From: Notospermus geniculatus | Lineage: Eukaryota; Nemertea; Pilidiophora; Heteronemertea; Lineidae | Reading direction: 5' to 3' | Assembly: GCA_002633025.1 (NCBI GenBank) | Contig: NMRB01001202.1 | Location: 1-64,000 of the forward strand | Length of the DNA: 64,000 bases | In this document: positions 23,370 through 32,944 of the stretch, in pieces | Numbering within the stretch: position 1 is the stretch's first letter | Layout: each line of letters starts with the position of its first letter | Made by a program: the position numbers and the translations under genes | The notes under the pieces: generated by a model | Databases searched by the model: none | What the model saw: the letters and a program-made list of their open reading frames with translations, nothing else | Told to the model about the DNA's origin: nothing

Positions 23370-23840
23370 GAAAACATTGTTGACCGTCGACTTAGAGGAA
23401 CTTTTGGCGACATCTTTGCCGGGCATTGAGCTTGTCAAGAACAAGCGTACGGTGAAGCAGCCGATTGTTACTGTGGTCCCGGCTGTGCAGCGGTCTGCTC
23501 TCATTTACTATTTCAACCACGTTTTTCTTAACCTCACGACCATTCGAGATAAACTTCCCGTCCCTGTACGACGGGAGGGAGGTCAAAAACTGCCCCACAT
23601 CACCATCAGGAACACGTATGTTTTGGGCGGCAATGATGGTCGGAGATATCAGAATTCGTTCTCAGCTACAGGAACAGCATACCACTTACCTCGGACAAAG
23701 GTTTTAAAATGGCGCAATGTTCAAACTGCGTGACGTATGTGGTCTAAACGTCACCCAGGCTTGTTCTTGTGGACGTTTAGGGTCACCAAGTTTTGTTCTG
23801 GGTTACATTTTGGGTAACACAGGACGACATTCACCCATTC
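23370..23840 (+). mobile_element. Third fragment of the cacccag long-TIR family
   Basis: It carries the GIELVKNKRTVKQPIVTVV frame and the terminal cacccag-type block ending cattcacccattc at about 23839. It preserves the uninterrupted tccctgta at 23561-23568. A further solo right end of the family lies at 23985-24122. Confidence 0.7.
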
Positions 23841-24657
23841 AGTTGTTACCTAAACGCAGACAAAACCCTCACTATTGGCTGGTGTAGTCTGCCTCTTCGC
23901 GTGATAAACATTAGCTAATTCTATTTCACCCATCTCACCCCTGGGTCATTCCAGAATCCCACTCAGTTTCCTCTGACACTGGTTTTAAAATGGCACGATT
24001 TTCAAACTGCGTGACGTTTAGGGTCTAAACGTCACCCAGGCTTATTCTGGGGGACGTTTCTGGTCACCCAGTTTTGTCCTTGGTTACATTGAGGGTTACC
24101 CAGGACGATATTCCCCCATTCGGCGTTACTACAAGACCCTATTACCTAGATTGAGGTTTATTGTTTGCTTTCAGAAAGTTGTTGAGCAAAACAGCAATTA
24201 CCGTAGTTGCTTATACAATTAATATACAGAGTCTGTGCTTTTATATGCAGCCTTTTAGTCCTGGGCCTGGCAGGTTACGAATCGTTATCATCACAAAATA
24301 CACCCGGCGCACTTATGATTCGTTTGTGTCGAACGATTGCTTGGATTTTGAAACCCCAGACTGCTTTGAGAGCAGATATTCGGTGTAATAAAGCTCGGCA
24401 GGCATGCTGGATAATGGCTATAATAGATTTTTGAAATGGGCAAAAAAGGCATAATCACACAAGATGAAGGAGAGAACGCTGGTTCTGACGCACATCGACA
24501 GTTTGCAAGAGGCGAGTGCAACGTTACAAAGTTACTGGATCAGGGAATCATGGTTTCATGTCCCCGTTTCAGTTCATATTTTACCCGTGCTTTTGTACAA
24601 CTCTACTCAAAGGTGAAAATCATTATCTACTTTTATAACTAATGTACACAAAATCGA

Positions 24658-25713
24658 ATGGAGAATTTTACAACCACAGCCTTCGCCACATTGGCCGACG
24701 CTACCATCTCTGAAGATGGCAATTTTGGCCCGAAATGCAGAGGTTATTCACGCTCGTTAATGCATAAGAGCCAATACACCTTCTTCTTAGTTGTTGTGAA
24801 TGTTTTCTTGTTGCCAATCTTCGTCGTCTTAGGTGTCATCAGTAACAGCTTGGCCATCGTAACGCTTGGGCGGGAGCGGCCATTCACGTCCACGTCTGTG
24901 TACCTAAGGTGTCTGGCCGTGGCAGATACCCTTTTCCTCATCTTAAGGTTGCTCTTCGCCACATCCCACCGAATTCATTTTTATTTCGGTGTACTTAAGG
25001 AATTAAGGACTTTCGGAACACTTGTAAAGTCGTATTTGTACACATTTTATGCCGTAGCTAAAATGTGGTCAGTGTACATCACTGTAAGTGTCGCAGTAGA
25101 ACGCTTCATCGTCGTCTGCAAACCTCTGAGGGCAGCGTCACTTTGTACGATCAGGAATGCACGTCTCGCGTGCATTATCACCGGTTTGTTGTCTTTTTGC
25201 TACTTTATGGTTTACATGTTCATTGGCAAAATCACCTGGAAGTATGATCCGTGTACCGGTTTTTATTTCCCTTCCCATTCTTGGTCACCCATCTATTACA
25301 ATATATACTTCCGAATGATCCGGACAAGTATATACGTCATACTGAGGTCTTTTGCGCCTACGCTCATCTTGATTTACCTTTCCTATCGCATCGTCTTTGC
25401 TCTGAAAGAATCAGGTTTAACAAGTCATGCAGGCGGTGGAGTTAAGGGTGGAAAGAAGAAACTTGCCGGGACAGTCCGGGTTGTAGCAGTTGTAATCGTT
25501 TTTGTCGTACTGGAACTGCCGGGAACTGTTATTCAGATACCCTATCTTATTCGTTCATATGCCCCTCAACATAACATTGTCAGCGTTTATTATAAAATGG
25601 GTCTAACATTCACGTATCTTTTAGAGTTGATGAACAGTTCTTTGAACTTTTATATTTACTCTATAACAGGGGCACGATTCCGGCGTGCATTACGACAGTT
25701 GTTTACCGGTTAA
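24658..25713 (+). CDS. Class A peptide-receptor-like GPCR, tandem copy 2
   Basis: This 351-residue intronless paralogue is collinear with the receptor at 21307-22362 without any gap. The helices and motifs are the same: SNSLAIV, LAVAD, VERFIVVCKPL, LELPG, NSSLNFYIY. The TM3-side cysteine is again absent. Differences are concentrated in the N terminus (residues 12-22), the end of TM2 to the start of TM3 (about 96-134, some 15 changes), the TM5 entry (about 221-228) and the TM6-ECL3 edge (296-297). By contrast residues 135-213 differ at one position only. Both copies look functional: no stop or frameshift. The clustering of changes at extracellular-facing sites suggests ligand-binding divergence with conversion of the intervening parts, though this is inference. 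Confidence 0.9.
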   Translation: MENFTTTAFATLADATISEDGNFGPKCRGYSRSLMHKSQYTFFLVVVNVFLLPIFVVLGVISNSLAIVTLGRERPFTSTSVYLRCLAVADTLFLILRLLFATSHRIHFYFGVLKELRTFGTLVKSYLYTFYAVAKMWSVYITVSVAVERFIVVCKPLRAASLCTIRNARLACIITGLLSFCYFMVYMFIGKITWKYDPCTGFYFPSHSWSPIYYNIYFRMIRTSIYVILRSFAPTLILIYLSYRIVFALKESGLTSHAGGGVKGGKKKLAGTVRVVAVVIVFVVLELPGTVIQIPYLIRSYAPQHNIVSVYYKMGLTFTYLLELMNSSLNFYIYSITGARFRRALRQLFTG

Positions 25714-26012
25714 CTATACCATGTATACATTCATGACTATTACTGCGTCTTTTTGGACTTCCACTGAATATCCGTATGATATCAATTCTACGTCAGCCAA
25801 AGTTTATGGTAAATGGGTATCCAATCTTTATCCGTAATTTATCCAATCTTCTTTTATCCAAATGGATAAAGACAACTTTCCCTGTTATTCTGTGTTTTCA
25901 AAAATAGATAGGGTGAGATTTTTGTTTTGGGGGAAAAAGAAATGGGTAAAACTGTTGAACAAGGAAATGTGATTTATTTTCTCTTCTTTTTAACATCAAT
26001 ATTCCCCAATAA

Positions 26013-26258
26013 TGATAAACAGAAAGTCAATTTCCAAAATCTTAGCAAATTTTCGACCCAACCGCAGTCTTGTTCAGGCTGGCATTTTCAAGTCGAGCTA
26101 CCAGAAGTCTAAAGGACATTACACTTGTGGTAGCTCGACTTAAAAGTGCCAGCCTGAAGAAGACGGCGGTTGGGGTCAAAAATTTGCTAAGATTCTGGAA
26201 ATTGACTTCTTGTTGATCATCATTTTGTGTGTCAATTTTTGTGCTTTCTCTTTCTTTG
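26013..26258. mobile_element. Foldback insertion flanked by 15-base direct repeats
   Basis: aatattccccaataa occurs at 25998-26012 and 26259-26273, while copy 1 (about 22643-22658) has the site once. The insert contains inverted arms (26013-26100 against 26130-26219; aatcttagcaaattttcgac and its complement) plus about 40 unpaired bases at the right. Fifteen bases is long for a DNA-transposon TSD. Confidence 0.75.
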
Positions 26259-26759
26259 AATATTCCCCAATAAGTGCGAAGAAATATCGGCATCTCTTGT
26301 TTCTTGATGTCCCCGTCTTTCAATAAGAAAATGGTGCCCGTCACGGAGGGGGACATTATAAAAATGGTGTCCGGAGTGGAGAGTGGTAGAGCGAAACGTC
26401 ACCCCAAGAAAGCCATGTTGTCCGAGGCGCCAGCAGAGGGCAACATTACTTTCGAGGGGGGGGGGGGTGACATTTTGCTCTAGCGCCCGACACGACGGGC
26501 ACCACTTTTTATATTGTACCGAAAGTCATCAGATTATTTTTCGTGGCGTTTATCGTCACTCAAATCTGCAGTGCGCCGCAGCAGGGCTGATGTTATATCG
26601 ATGCGGACGTAAATGAACGCACGACACTGAACAAACATATGACGCAGATCGGCGCTGTTCGCTTGCTCATTTCTTTGAAATTGTGAGCTTAACTTGCGAT
26701 AAGTCCTGGCCATTGTGTAAGTGTTAAGACAAGTGTTTTGACACATGCTATCGATGAGC

Positions 26760-27138
26760 TAAACTCCCTACGCAGTTGTGAGTCGCGCCCACTTCGGTTT
26801 ACTCGCTCTCCACAACTGCTTTACTTCGTGGAAGTCGCCGCGTTTGGTCAACAGATGGCGTCAAGGCCTGGCGCGAGTTTTACAGCCTATCAGCCCGCTG
26901 CTTCCAGAACTCTTTGGCCCGTTGGCAACAGATGTTCCTGTGCCACCATGGCTACGAACCGCTCGGCCAATGAAAAAGTGTCTCAGGCCAGCTTGGTTAC
27001 CGGTTGCGCGGTGCTCTCATTGGTCGACTCTCTCAACACCACCTGTTGACCAAACGCGGCGAATATTACGAAGTTAAGCAGTTCTGGAGAGCGAGTAAAC
27101 CGAAGGGGGCGCGACTCACAACCGCGTATGGCGTATTT
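26760..27138. mobile_element. TIR element 'taaactccctacgcag', copy A
   Basis: The ends taaactccctacgcagttgt and a diverged complement at 27110-27138 are inverted, and the arms extend about 110 bases (gaagtcgccgcgtttggtca against tgaccaaacgcggcgaata). The same family is at 60332-60704. It is absent from GPCR duplication copy 1 at the equivalent point (about 23130). Confidence 0.82.
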
Positions 27139-27221
27139 ACTGGTATTTTGGCCGAAATGTTGGCCGCTCACGTGACTGCTCTCGGCCAATCGTATTCACG
27201 GAAACTTACTTGAGGTACGAT

Positions 27222-27860
27222 ATTACATGATGACGTAGAAATATAAGTTGCGCACGGTTTCCCTTTTTTTGATTGGATATGATAGACCACCTTTAACTAC
27301 ACTATTAGTTTACCACAGGTTGGATGCAGCTGAATTTTATAGGCCTAAGTTTGGAGACCACTACCATTTGAATTAATGAAACACACAATCATCAATATCA
27401 ATATCAATTAACGCATCATGGTCCATTTGGACCTTTTTGGTCTTTACTCTTTATGCAAAACGACGAGAAAGAACCCCGTTGCATTTGGAGATAAATCGTT
27501 TGGAGGCATTTGGAGGTGATCGTCTAAAAAAAGCGGTCTAATTTTGTGACAAAGGAACCGCCAGTTGCGTCCAGAACGCCAAGACATTTTACAAGAAATC
27601 CTTCTAAACGGAAAACAGTGAATAAATTGGAGAAGCTATCTCCAATCCAAGGGACTAGGACTGATCATACATGACATATGAATGTAATTGACACTATTTC
27701 CTGCCTGCCACCAGCTGAATAAAAAAAACCATTGCATGAATAGCTTCACATATGAAACGCTTAGTTTACACGATCAGGAAGAACTTGCTTTTAGAGATAT
27801 TTATTAATACTCTGTCTGGAGGAGACGTCAATTGGGACCAGAATATTATTTATAACTCAC
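27222..27860. other. Non-coding stretch downstream of the kringle exon on the minus strand
   Basis: No exon or repeat is recognised. Confidence 0.4.
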
Positions 27861-28345
27861 CCGGGCACAATGGAATAACGCAGAATTCCCAATCACGTTT
27901 TTTTTTAGTAACATAACACCAGGGCTGTCTCTCATGATCCGGATTTCTGCAGTACCCGCGTTGGCTGTTCTCAGCCGCAGCACCATCAGGAAGCTTCTGG
28001 CACAATGACGGACCTTTGACCATGCACAGTGTAGTCCGTATTTTGCCCTACTCGCCCTCCCCCTGTATTCGGTTCCTTTGGCAGTCATCCGGCACTCACC
28101 GGGGCACATTTGAATATCGCAGTATTTCCAATCACCATCTTCCGCAACATAACACCACGGCTCTCTTGCATGATCCGAATTTCTGCAGTATCCACGTTTG
28201 CTATTCTCAGCCGGAGCACCATCGGCGGGAAGCTTGTGGTAATGACGGACCTTTGACCTCGGGACACACGCTAGTCCTTCTCTAGACCGACTCTTCGTCC
28301 CCCTATATTTGGTTCCTTTGACAGTCATTCGGCACTCTCTGGCAG
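27861..28345 (-). CDS. Double-kringle exon, one base short (frameshifted second kringle)
   Basis: The minus-strand exon lies between acceptor ctcttttacag and donor cccgg|gtgagt, both phase 1. Kringle 1 is complete: six cysteines (ECRMTVKGTKYRG, LAC, GYCRNSDHAREPWCYV, WKYC, MCPG). Kringle 2 begins ECRMTAKGTEYRG and reads correctly to KVRHC. It then needs a one-base shift before KLPDGAAAENSQRGYCRNPD and PWCYV to finish at PLCPG. The exon is 485 bases; a phase 1-1 exon should be a multiple of three, so exactly one base is missing, either a real null mutation or a sequence error. Kringles are disulphide-linked extracellular binding modules. The donor phase fits the LamG exon at 11679-12356. Upstream exons (signal peptide) were not identified. 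Confidence 0.8.
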
Positions 28346-28655
28346 CTGTAAAAGAGCCAGAAATGGATTCACCTTTTGTTCTCATACTTAAGGAGCGTTT
28401 GAAACCTTTTCATTGAACTCTTAGGTTATCATGTGTAAAAGGGCATGGGCTGTTAAGGACTTCCGCGATCATTGGTGGGTATCATGGAGACCAATGGTAC
28501 TGGTACACGTGTGTTTAGTTATGATTTAATGGAAATAATGGTTTAGAAAAGTCGTCATCATAGAAATAATTGTTACAAGCTTGGTGGCGACTGGTTTCAC
28601 AAGGTGACTTCAGGGTGGCACTCGGCCTTATTTCCGCTAGCGTGATGTATTGGTA
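28346..28655. other. Sequence upstream of the kringle exon, nothing recognised
   Basis: This is presumed intron of the minus-strand gene; no further kringle-like frame is seen. Confidence 0.35.
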
Positions 28656-28657
28656 TA

Positions 28658-29136
28658 CAGGGTGGGTCAAAAAATATTCCTCCAACTTTCTTGGCCTGCC
28701 ATAAAAAGTTTATGACAGGTACTGGTACATTGGTGCCATCCTTTTCCTATGGACATTTACTAAGTCTTGTGTAAGAATCATCCAGGGTTATCGGAACCAG
28801 TTTATATTTTTTGGTAGGAGTGGGGATGGCCTTAGGTTGAATATGTAGGGAAAAGATGATTTGCAAAAATGAAAAGATTCGTTGTAGAAACAGCAGTTGC
28901 AGTGCCAGGTGCCCGGGGACACTGATTGCTTTGATGCGCATGAAAATACCAGTGAGAGGGTGCATTGTGCATGAAGCCAATGCACCCTCTCACGAAATGA
29001 GGGCGTTTGTGACATTGGAATTGAAATGCTGAACAACAGGTTTGGATACGTCAAAGAAAGTGTTGTGTCATCACAGGAAGTTGTCCAGAAATACAGTAGG
29101 CTATTTGCTTTGAGGACGTTTTTATTGATCACCCTG
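28658..29136. mobile_element. Mariner-like MITE, 479 bp, TA duplication
   Basis: The ends cagggtgggtca and the complement of tgatcaccctg are inverted and flanked by TA (28656-28657, 29137-29138; wider flank tatacaggg/ccctgtata). An internal 15-base stem (tgagagggtgcattg with caatgcaccctctca) lies at about 28951-28991. No transposase remnant is recognisable. Confidence 0.75.
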
Positions 29137-29249
29137 TATACGCCATGGACCATGCGCCATAGACGACCCACACTGCCGAAGATCCAGTGATTATGAACAG
29201 GGGACGGTGGATTGGTGTTGGTTCGGGATCATGTCGGAAGTGGGCAGTG

Positions 29250-29302
29250 TGGACCTCCTCACACCCGACAGCTTTACTATAGCTGTCGAGTGTGAGGAGA
29301 GG
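29250..29302. repeat. Hairpin 'cctcctcaca...tgtgaggagagg'
   Basis: A stem of about 20 bases around the central agctttactatagct palindrome. It is followed at 29385-29410 (minus strand) by a tRNA A-box-like word (gtagcccagtggttaga), possibly a SINE remnant. Confidence 0.6.
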
Positions 29303-30005
29303 TGTCTACGTGTTTAGCCATATAGGGCTACATGTACCAGCCTGATGGTGACAGGGTTCTCGAAGTGACGTTTTGGATGTCGGAAACGATTCATTACCTA
29401 TGTTCTAACCACTGGGCTACCGGGCTCGCCCTGACAACAGGGAATATTTAGTTTTACAAATGCGGCGATGGCCTAATTCACAATTTAATCGGCTTCAGGA
29501 ATAGATTGGGCGGAACTAAGTATAGGTTCTTTTTGGGTTCTTTTTCGCCTGTAAATCATATTTCATTTCACAATAGCTTTGAAAGACTCACCCGACCCGA
29601 ACAGCGTTGAATAACCTTCCGCAGGCCTCCATAAAGAAATTTCGCCTTCAAACCGCATAGAACGACCATTTCGGCAGTGTTTCGTCAGAAGGTCAGATTT
29701 CGTCTCTAAGGTGGTATGAATCGATGTGACTCGCCTCAGTGTTTTGTCGCGCTTCGCGCATTTCCCGCTCCGCGGCGTTCCGGGTCCTTGCGTCAAGGCC
29801 GAAAATGTCCGAGTTGCTCCGATCCCATGTCATACAAAGCATGTTCATACGTCATCAAAACCGCCTTCAGTTATGCACGATTACGTGTTGATCTAATTTC
29901 GGAAACACACGCATGATGATCAGATGTGTGACGTGTGACCTGGACTTGTCAGCTAAGGCTTCGATATGGTGTTAGTCTTGCCTAGTTGGTGCCACTAGGC
30001 TTCCT
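29303..30005. other. Non-coding stretch with a possible tRNA-like remnant
   Basis: Apart from the A-box-like word near 29390, no structure is evident. The open frames in 29563-29916 are not family-like. Confidence 0.35.
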
Positions 30006-30009
30006 TTAA

Positions 30010-30253
30010 GGGCACCGCACACTAGCGATTTTTTCGAGCGATTTTGTAGGCGACCGGCCTTGCGACCAAAGAAGCGACTGAACATTTTTCAGATTTTTTA
30101 GTTTTTGTTGACTTGTTTGCGACAAATGCTTCTTTGGAAGATCAGTGATGTCGTGGATGACATCATTGATCGACTGCAAAGGTAATTACGGCAGGCGACG
30201 TAGTAGTCGCATCGGTAGTCGCCCCCATTTTAGTCGCCAGTGTGCGGAGCCCT
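30010..30253. mobile_element. TTA(A)-flanked MITE, gcacactagcga family
   Basis: The ends gggcaccgcacactagcgat and the complement of gtcgccagtgtgcggagccc are inverted. The flanks are ttaa at 30006-30009 and tttaa at 30253-30257. It abuts a second, related element. The interior has long ttgcgac/gtcgc words. Confidence 0.78.
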
Positions 30254-30257
30254 TTAA

Positions 30258-30845
30258 GGGCGGCGCACACGAGCGACTAAATCTGGGCGACTGCCGACGA
30301 GACTGCCGACGGCGACGTCGCCGGCGACCGTCGGGTCCGAGGTCGCTGGCCGACCAGTCGCCCGACCATTTCAGTGAACCGTCCGCAAACGCGATGCGAC
30401 GTCCGGAAGCGACTGAAGACGACAACCAGTCTGGCGACACGTCGGGGCCGTTTGCGGCCAAAAATGTCATCGTCTCTTTGTCGCCCGACAGGTCGCCAAG
30501 TTCGTCGGCCTTGGCGACCAAAAATTCGCCGGTTTTGATTTTTAGTCTCCTTCGTGCGTTTGGTCGCTCGACGGGCCTATTACATTTGGCGATTAGGTAA
30601 GAGACCACTGAGGCCGACCAGTAAAATCGACCAGTGCACCAAATGACCGCAAACGATGCGACTACTATTCTTCCAACCGGATTTCCGATCACGCCGATCG
30701 ATCGAGCGACCACTGAGGCTTGTCCCACGACTAGTCGGTAGGTCGGATGATCTACCGCAGACTAGGCGACAAAATCCACAAATTCCGGTCGTTATGGCAG
30801 TCGGCGGGGTAGTCTCCTTGAAAAAGTCGCTCGTGTGCGCCGCCC
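30258..30845. mobile_element. TTA(A)-flanked MITE, gcgcacacgagcgac family
   Basis: gggcggcgcacacgagcgac at the left is the complement of gtcgctcgtgtgcgccgccc at the right (30826-30845), both followed by ttaa. The interior is an extremely GCGAC/GTCGC-rich sequence that opens long frames on both strands by composition alone. Confidence 0.85.
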
Positions 30846-30849
30846 TTAA

Positions 30850-31850
30850 GCCCCCTATTACATAGAGTTATACGCTATTCGCTATTCTATTTGTGCATTG
30901 CATTGGTAGTGTGCACAGACATATCGCATAGCTCTCGATCATGTCGATTAGACAGCTCACTCACTGCATCCTCAAACAGCAGGGGGTTTTACCTCGCTCC
31001 TCTTCATCCGCTCACACAAACCCCTGCTAAAATAGGACATCCATTGAATCTGGTGTGGCTGTTCCATACTCCAGTTGCACTCCCTCTATTGGCAGGATAA
31101 CTTGGAGAATTGCGAATTTCGTGGTTTTACCCCGTTTGACCTTAAAGTTTTGTGCTTTACAAATCACTTACATCTTTCCAAAATTGACTAAATTTTATCA
31201 CAGAGGTTCTTCCTATGTATAGGAAAGATTCTTATTATTTTTGATTGTTATTATGAGTCATAATTATTTGGTATTCACACCCTAAAAATGCTGCATTCTG
31301 ATTGGGCAATGGTTTTCTGACCGCCTCATGCCTGCCTGGGAGGCCCAATTTCAGCCGGGCTTTGCGTGGAGTGTATGAAGTGGAACGAGACCAAAGCCCT
31401 GCAGTGGGAGGATGGCCCACTCTGATGGGAGATATGTTCCCATTATCGGCCTAACTCCTCAGACATGAAAATAACGTTCCAGCGAAACAAATCTTCCCCG
31501 AATACGTTTACTCGTTGTTTTTAAGACATGCACTACACAGTGCTTGATACATTGAGAATATGGGGCACAACTTGGCTGTTGTGTTTTCGGAGAATGAAAC
31601 TGTGTCTTTTTTCTGAATTCTTTCCGGTTATGATAAAGTATTTTCCCTTTTCAATAGCCGATTATCAGAATCCTGAATTCCCATAATTACCACACACGAT
31701 GTGCTTGTCTATTATTGATTGAGTTGAATATTCTGCGCTAAAGACAATAATAGTTTTTTACGTTTTTACAGTTGTCAATCAACGTGTATCAAAATAGCCC
31801 CGCATCTGACAGTCAGATTCGACTCTTGTTCAGAATGTTAATTCATGCAC
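30850..31850. other. Non-coding stretch, nothing recognised
   Basis: Ordinary AT-rich sequence; no exon or strong repeat is seen. Confidence 0.4.
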
Positions 31851-32576
31851 ACTGGATTCATCGAGTGAGGATATGCCGCCAGTCATTTTTTCGCCAGTCA
31901 CAAGTCATTTTTCTGCCAGTCATTCTGGAAGTTATACGATTAGCCCATTAGGCACATTTCAATTTTGATGGTGGAGGTCAAATCACATTTGGGATTGGTC
32001 CTTTGTAAACAAACGACATGATGTATTGGAAGATGGCGGACAGCCTTTATGAGCATGCGCAAACGGGGCAGGGGGCGCTGCGCTGAATATTAAAGGGCTC
32101 TGTTCAAGTTCCAGAAACATAGGTGGAACACCTAGCACCCTTGGCATCGTCTTCTTAACCATAATTCAACAATTACACCCCCTTTGGCGGTCAAAATTTC
32201 AAACCCACTCGGGCCTCATCACCTCAAGCCTTGAACTCTGCAGCCAGAGCATGTGCTTAGGGCCTATAGCATGTCCATGTGCACAACAGACACGTGTTTG
32301 TTTTCCACAGACACATGCATGAAGATTTCAAATTCATCAAGTGCAAAACTAATATATTCCTTACCGGCCACCGTAGGCTCCAGATACAAATCCTCAACTC
32401 CGAAATTCCTATCGGTTTTAACTTACATTCGCCGGAATGCTAAAATCCACCCCTAATACATTATACATTATCATCTTTAAACTGGTATGTACTTTGAATC
32501 TAAGGCAAATGTCTATAATTTTTGAAATGACTGGCAGAAAATGACTGGTGACTGGCGAAAAAATAACTGGCGGAAT

Positions 32577-32907
32577 TGTATTGTATTTCATTTTTCCGTC
32601 AGGGCCGACGCAATAGCATTATTGGCCCTGGTAAGTACGGAGGAGGCCATCACAAGCTACTCATGTTCCTCACTTGGATGGGGTATTTTACTTGCCCATG
32701 CAAAGACACAAGGTACAAGACTTACATTGGTACAAGGCACCACGGCTTACTGTCCCATGCGACGGACGTGAAGAGCCGGGAATGAAATCCCATAATGGCC
32801 CAGGCTGGATTCGAACCCGGGACATGCCGCTTGTTAAGCGGACGTGATAACCACTAGGCTATCTAGGCCACTAGCCACTAGGCCACTAGGCTATCAGGCT
32901 CCTCTCC
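32577..32907 (-). mobile_element. tRNA-derived SINE with 11-base target duplication
   Basis: actggcggaat flanks the element on both sides (32566-32576 and 32908-32918). On the minus strand it has a tRNA-like head (32796-32870), an unrelated body, and an A-rich tail (aaaaatgaaatacaatacaa) next to the low-coordinate duplication. The head is preceded by a short run of 'gcctagtggcctagtgg' repeats. It interrupts the right arm of a TIR element, so it is the younger insertion. Confidence 0.82.
32796..32870 (-). tRNA. tRNA-Val(AAC)-like SINE head, probably not a functional tRNA
   Basis: The minus strand shows an A box (tagcctagtggttatcac), an anticodon stem-loop tccgc-TTAACAA-gcgga with anticodon AAC, and a B box (gggttcgaatcc). 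The acceptor arms tggccta/tgggcca pair, but the T stem has two mismatches, so a functional tRNA is unlikely. It resembles eukaryotic tRNA-Val and forms the RNA polymerase III promoter of the SINE. Confidence 0.65.
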
Positions 32908-32944
32908 ACTGGCGGAATATCCTCTCTCGATTCATCTGGGGCTT

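Larger units (their letters stand above)
23975..27222 (+). repeat. Segmental tandem duplication, copy 2 (GPCR unit)
   Basis: This copy starts at the cacccag-type block preceding ggcgttactacaag and ends at ggaaacttacttgaggtacg, matching copy 1 at both ends. Relative to copy 1 it has gained insertions at 26013-26258 and 26760-27138. Confidence 0.85.
31853..32942. mobile_element. TIR element 'ccgccagtcattttttcgcc' interrupted by a SINE
   Basis: The outer arms ttcatcgagtgaggatatgc (about 31857) and gaatatcctctctcgattcat (about 32915-32935) and the inner arms (gccagtcattttttcgccag at 31873 against ctggcgaaaaaataactggc at 32552) are inverted. The right arm is split exactly where the SINE at 32577-32907 is inserted. 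No coding sequence is recognised. Confidence 0.78.

Noticed and set aside
23113-23733. A 206-residue frame as an independent gene
   Set aside because: It fuses flanking duplication sequence with a transposon fragment (GIELVKNKRTVK); no coherent domain runs across the join.
26738-27213. Overlapping 100-residue frames near 26.8 kb and their twins at 60.4 kb
   Set aside because: They are translations of the same TIR element in two places, with no family features.
30145-30728. 150-180 residue frames on both strands
   Set aside because: They lie inside a GCGAC-rich MITE; composition alone opens the frames.
32796-32870. A functional tRNA-Val gene
   Set aside because: The T stem has mismatches and the sequence is embedded in a unit with a tail and target duplication, so it is a SINE head.
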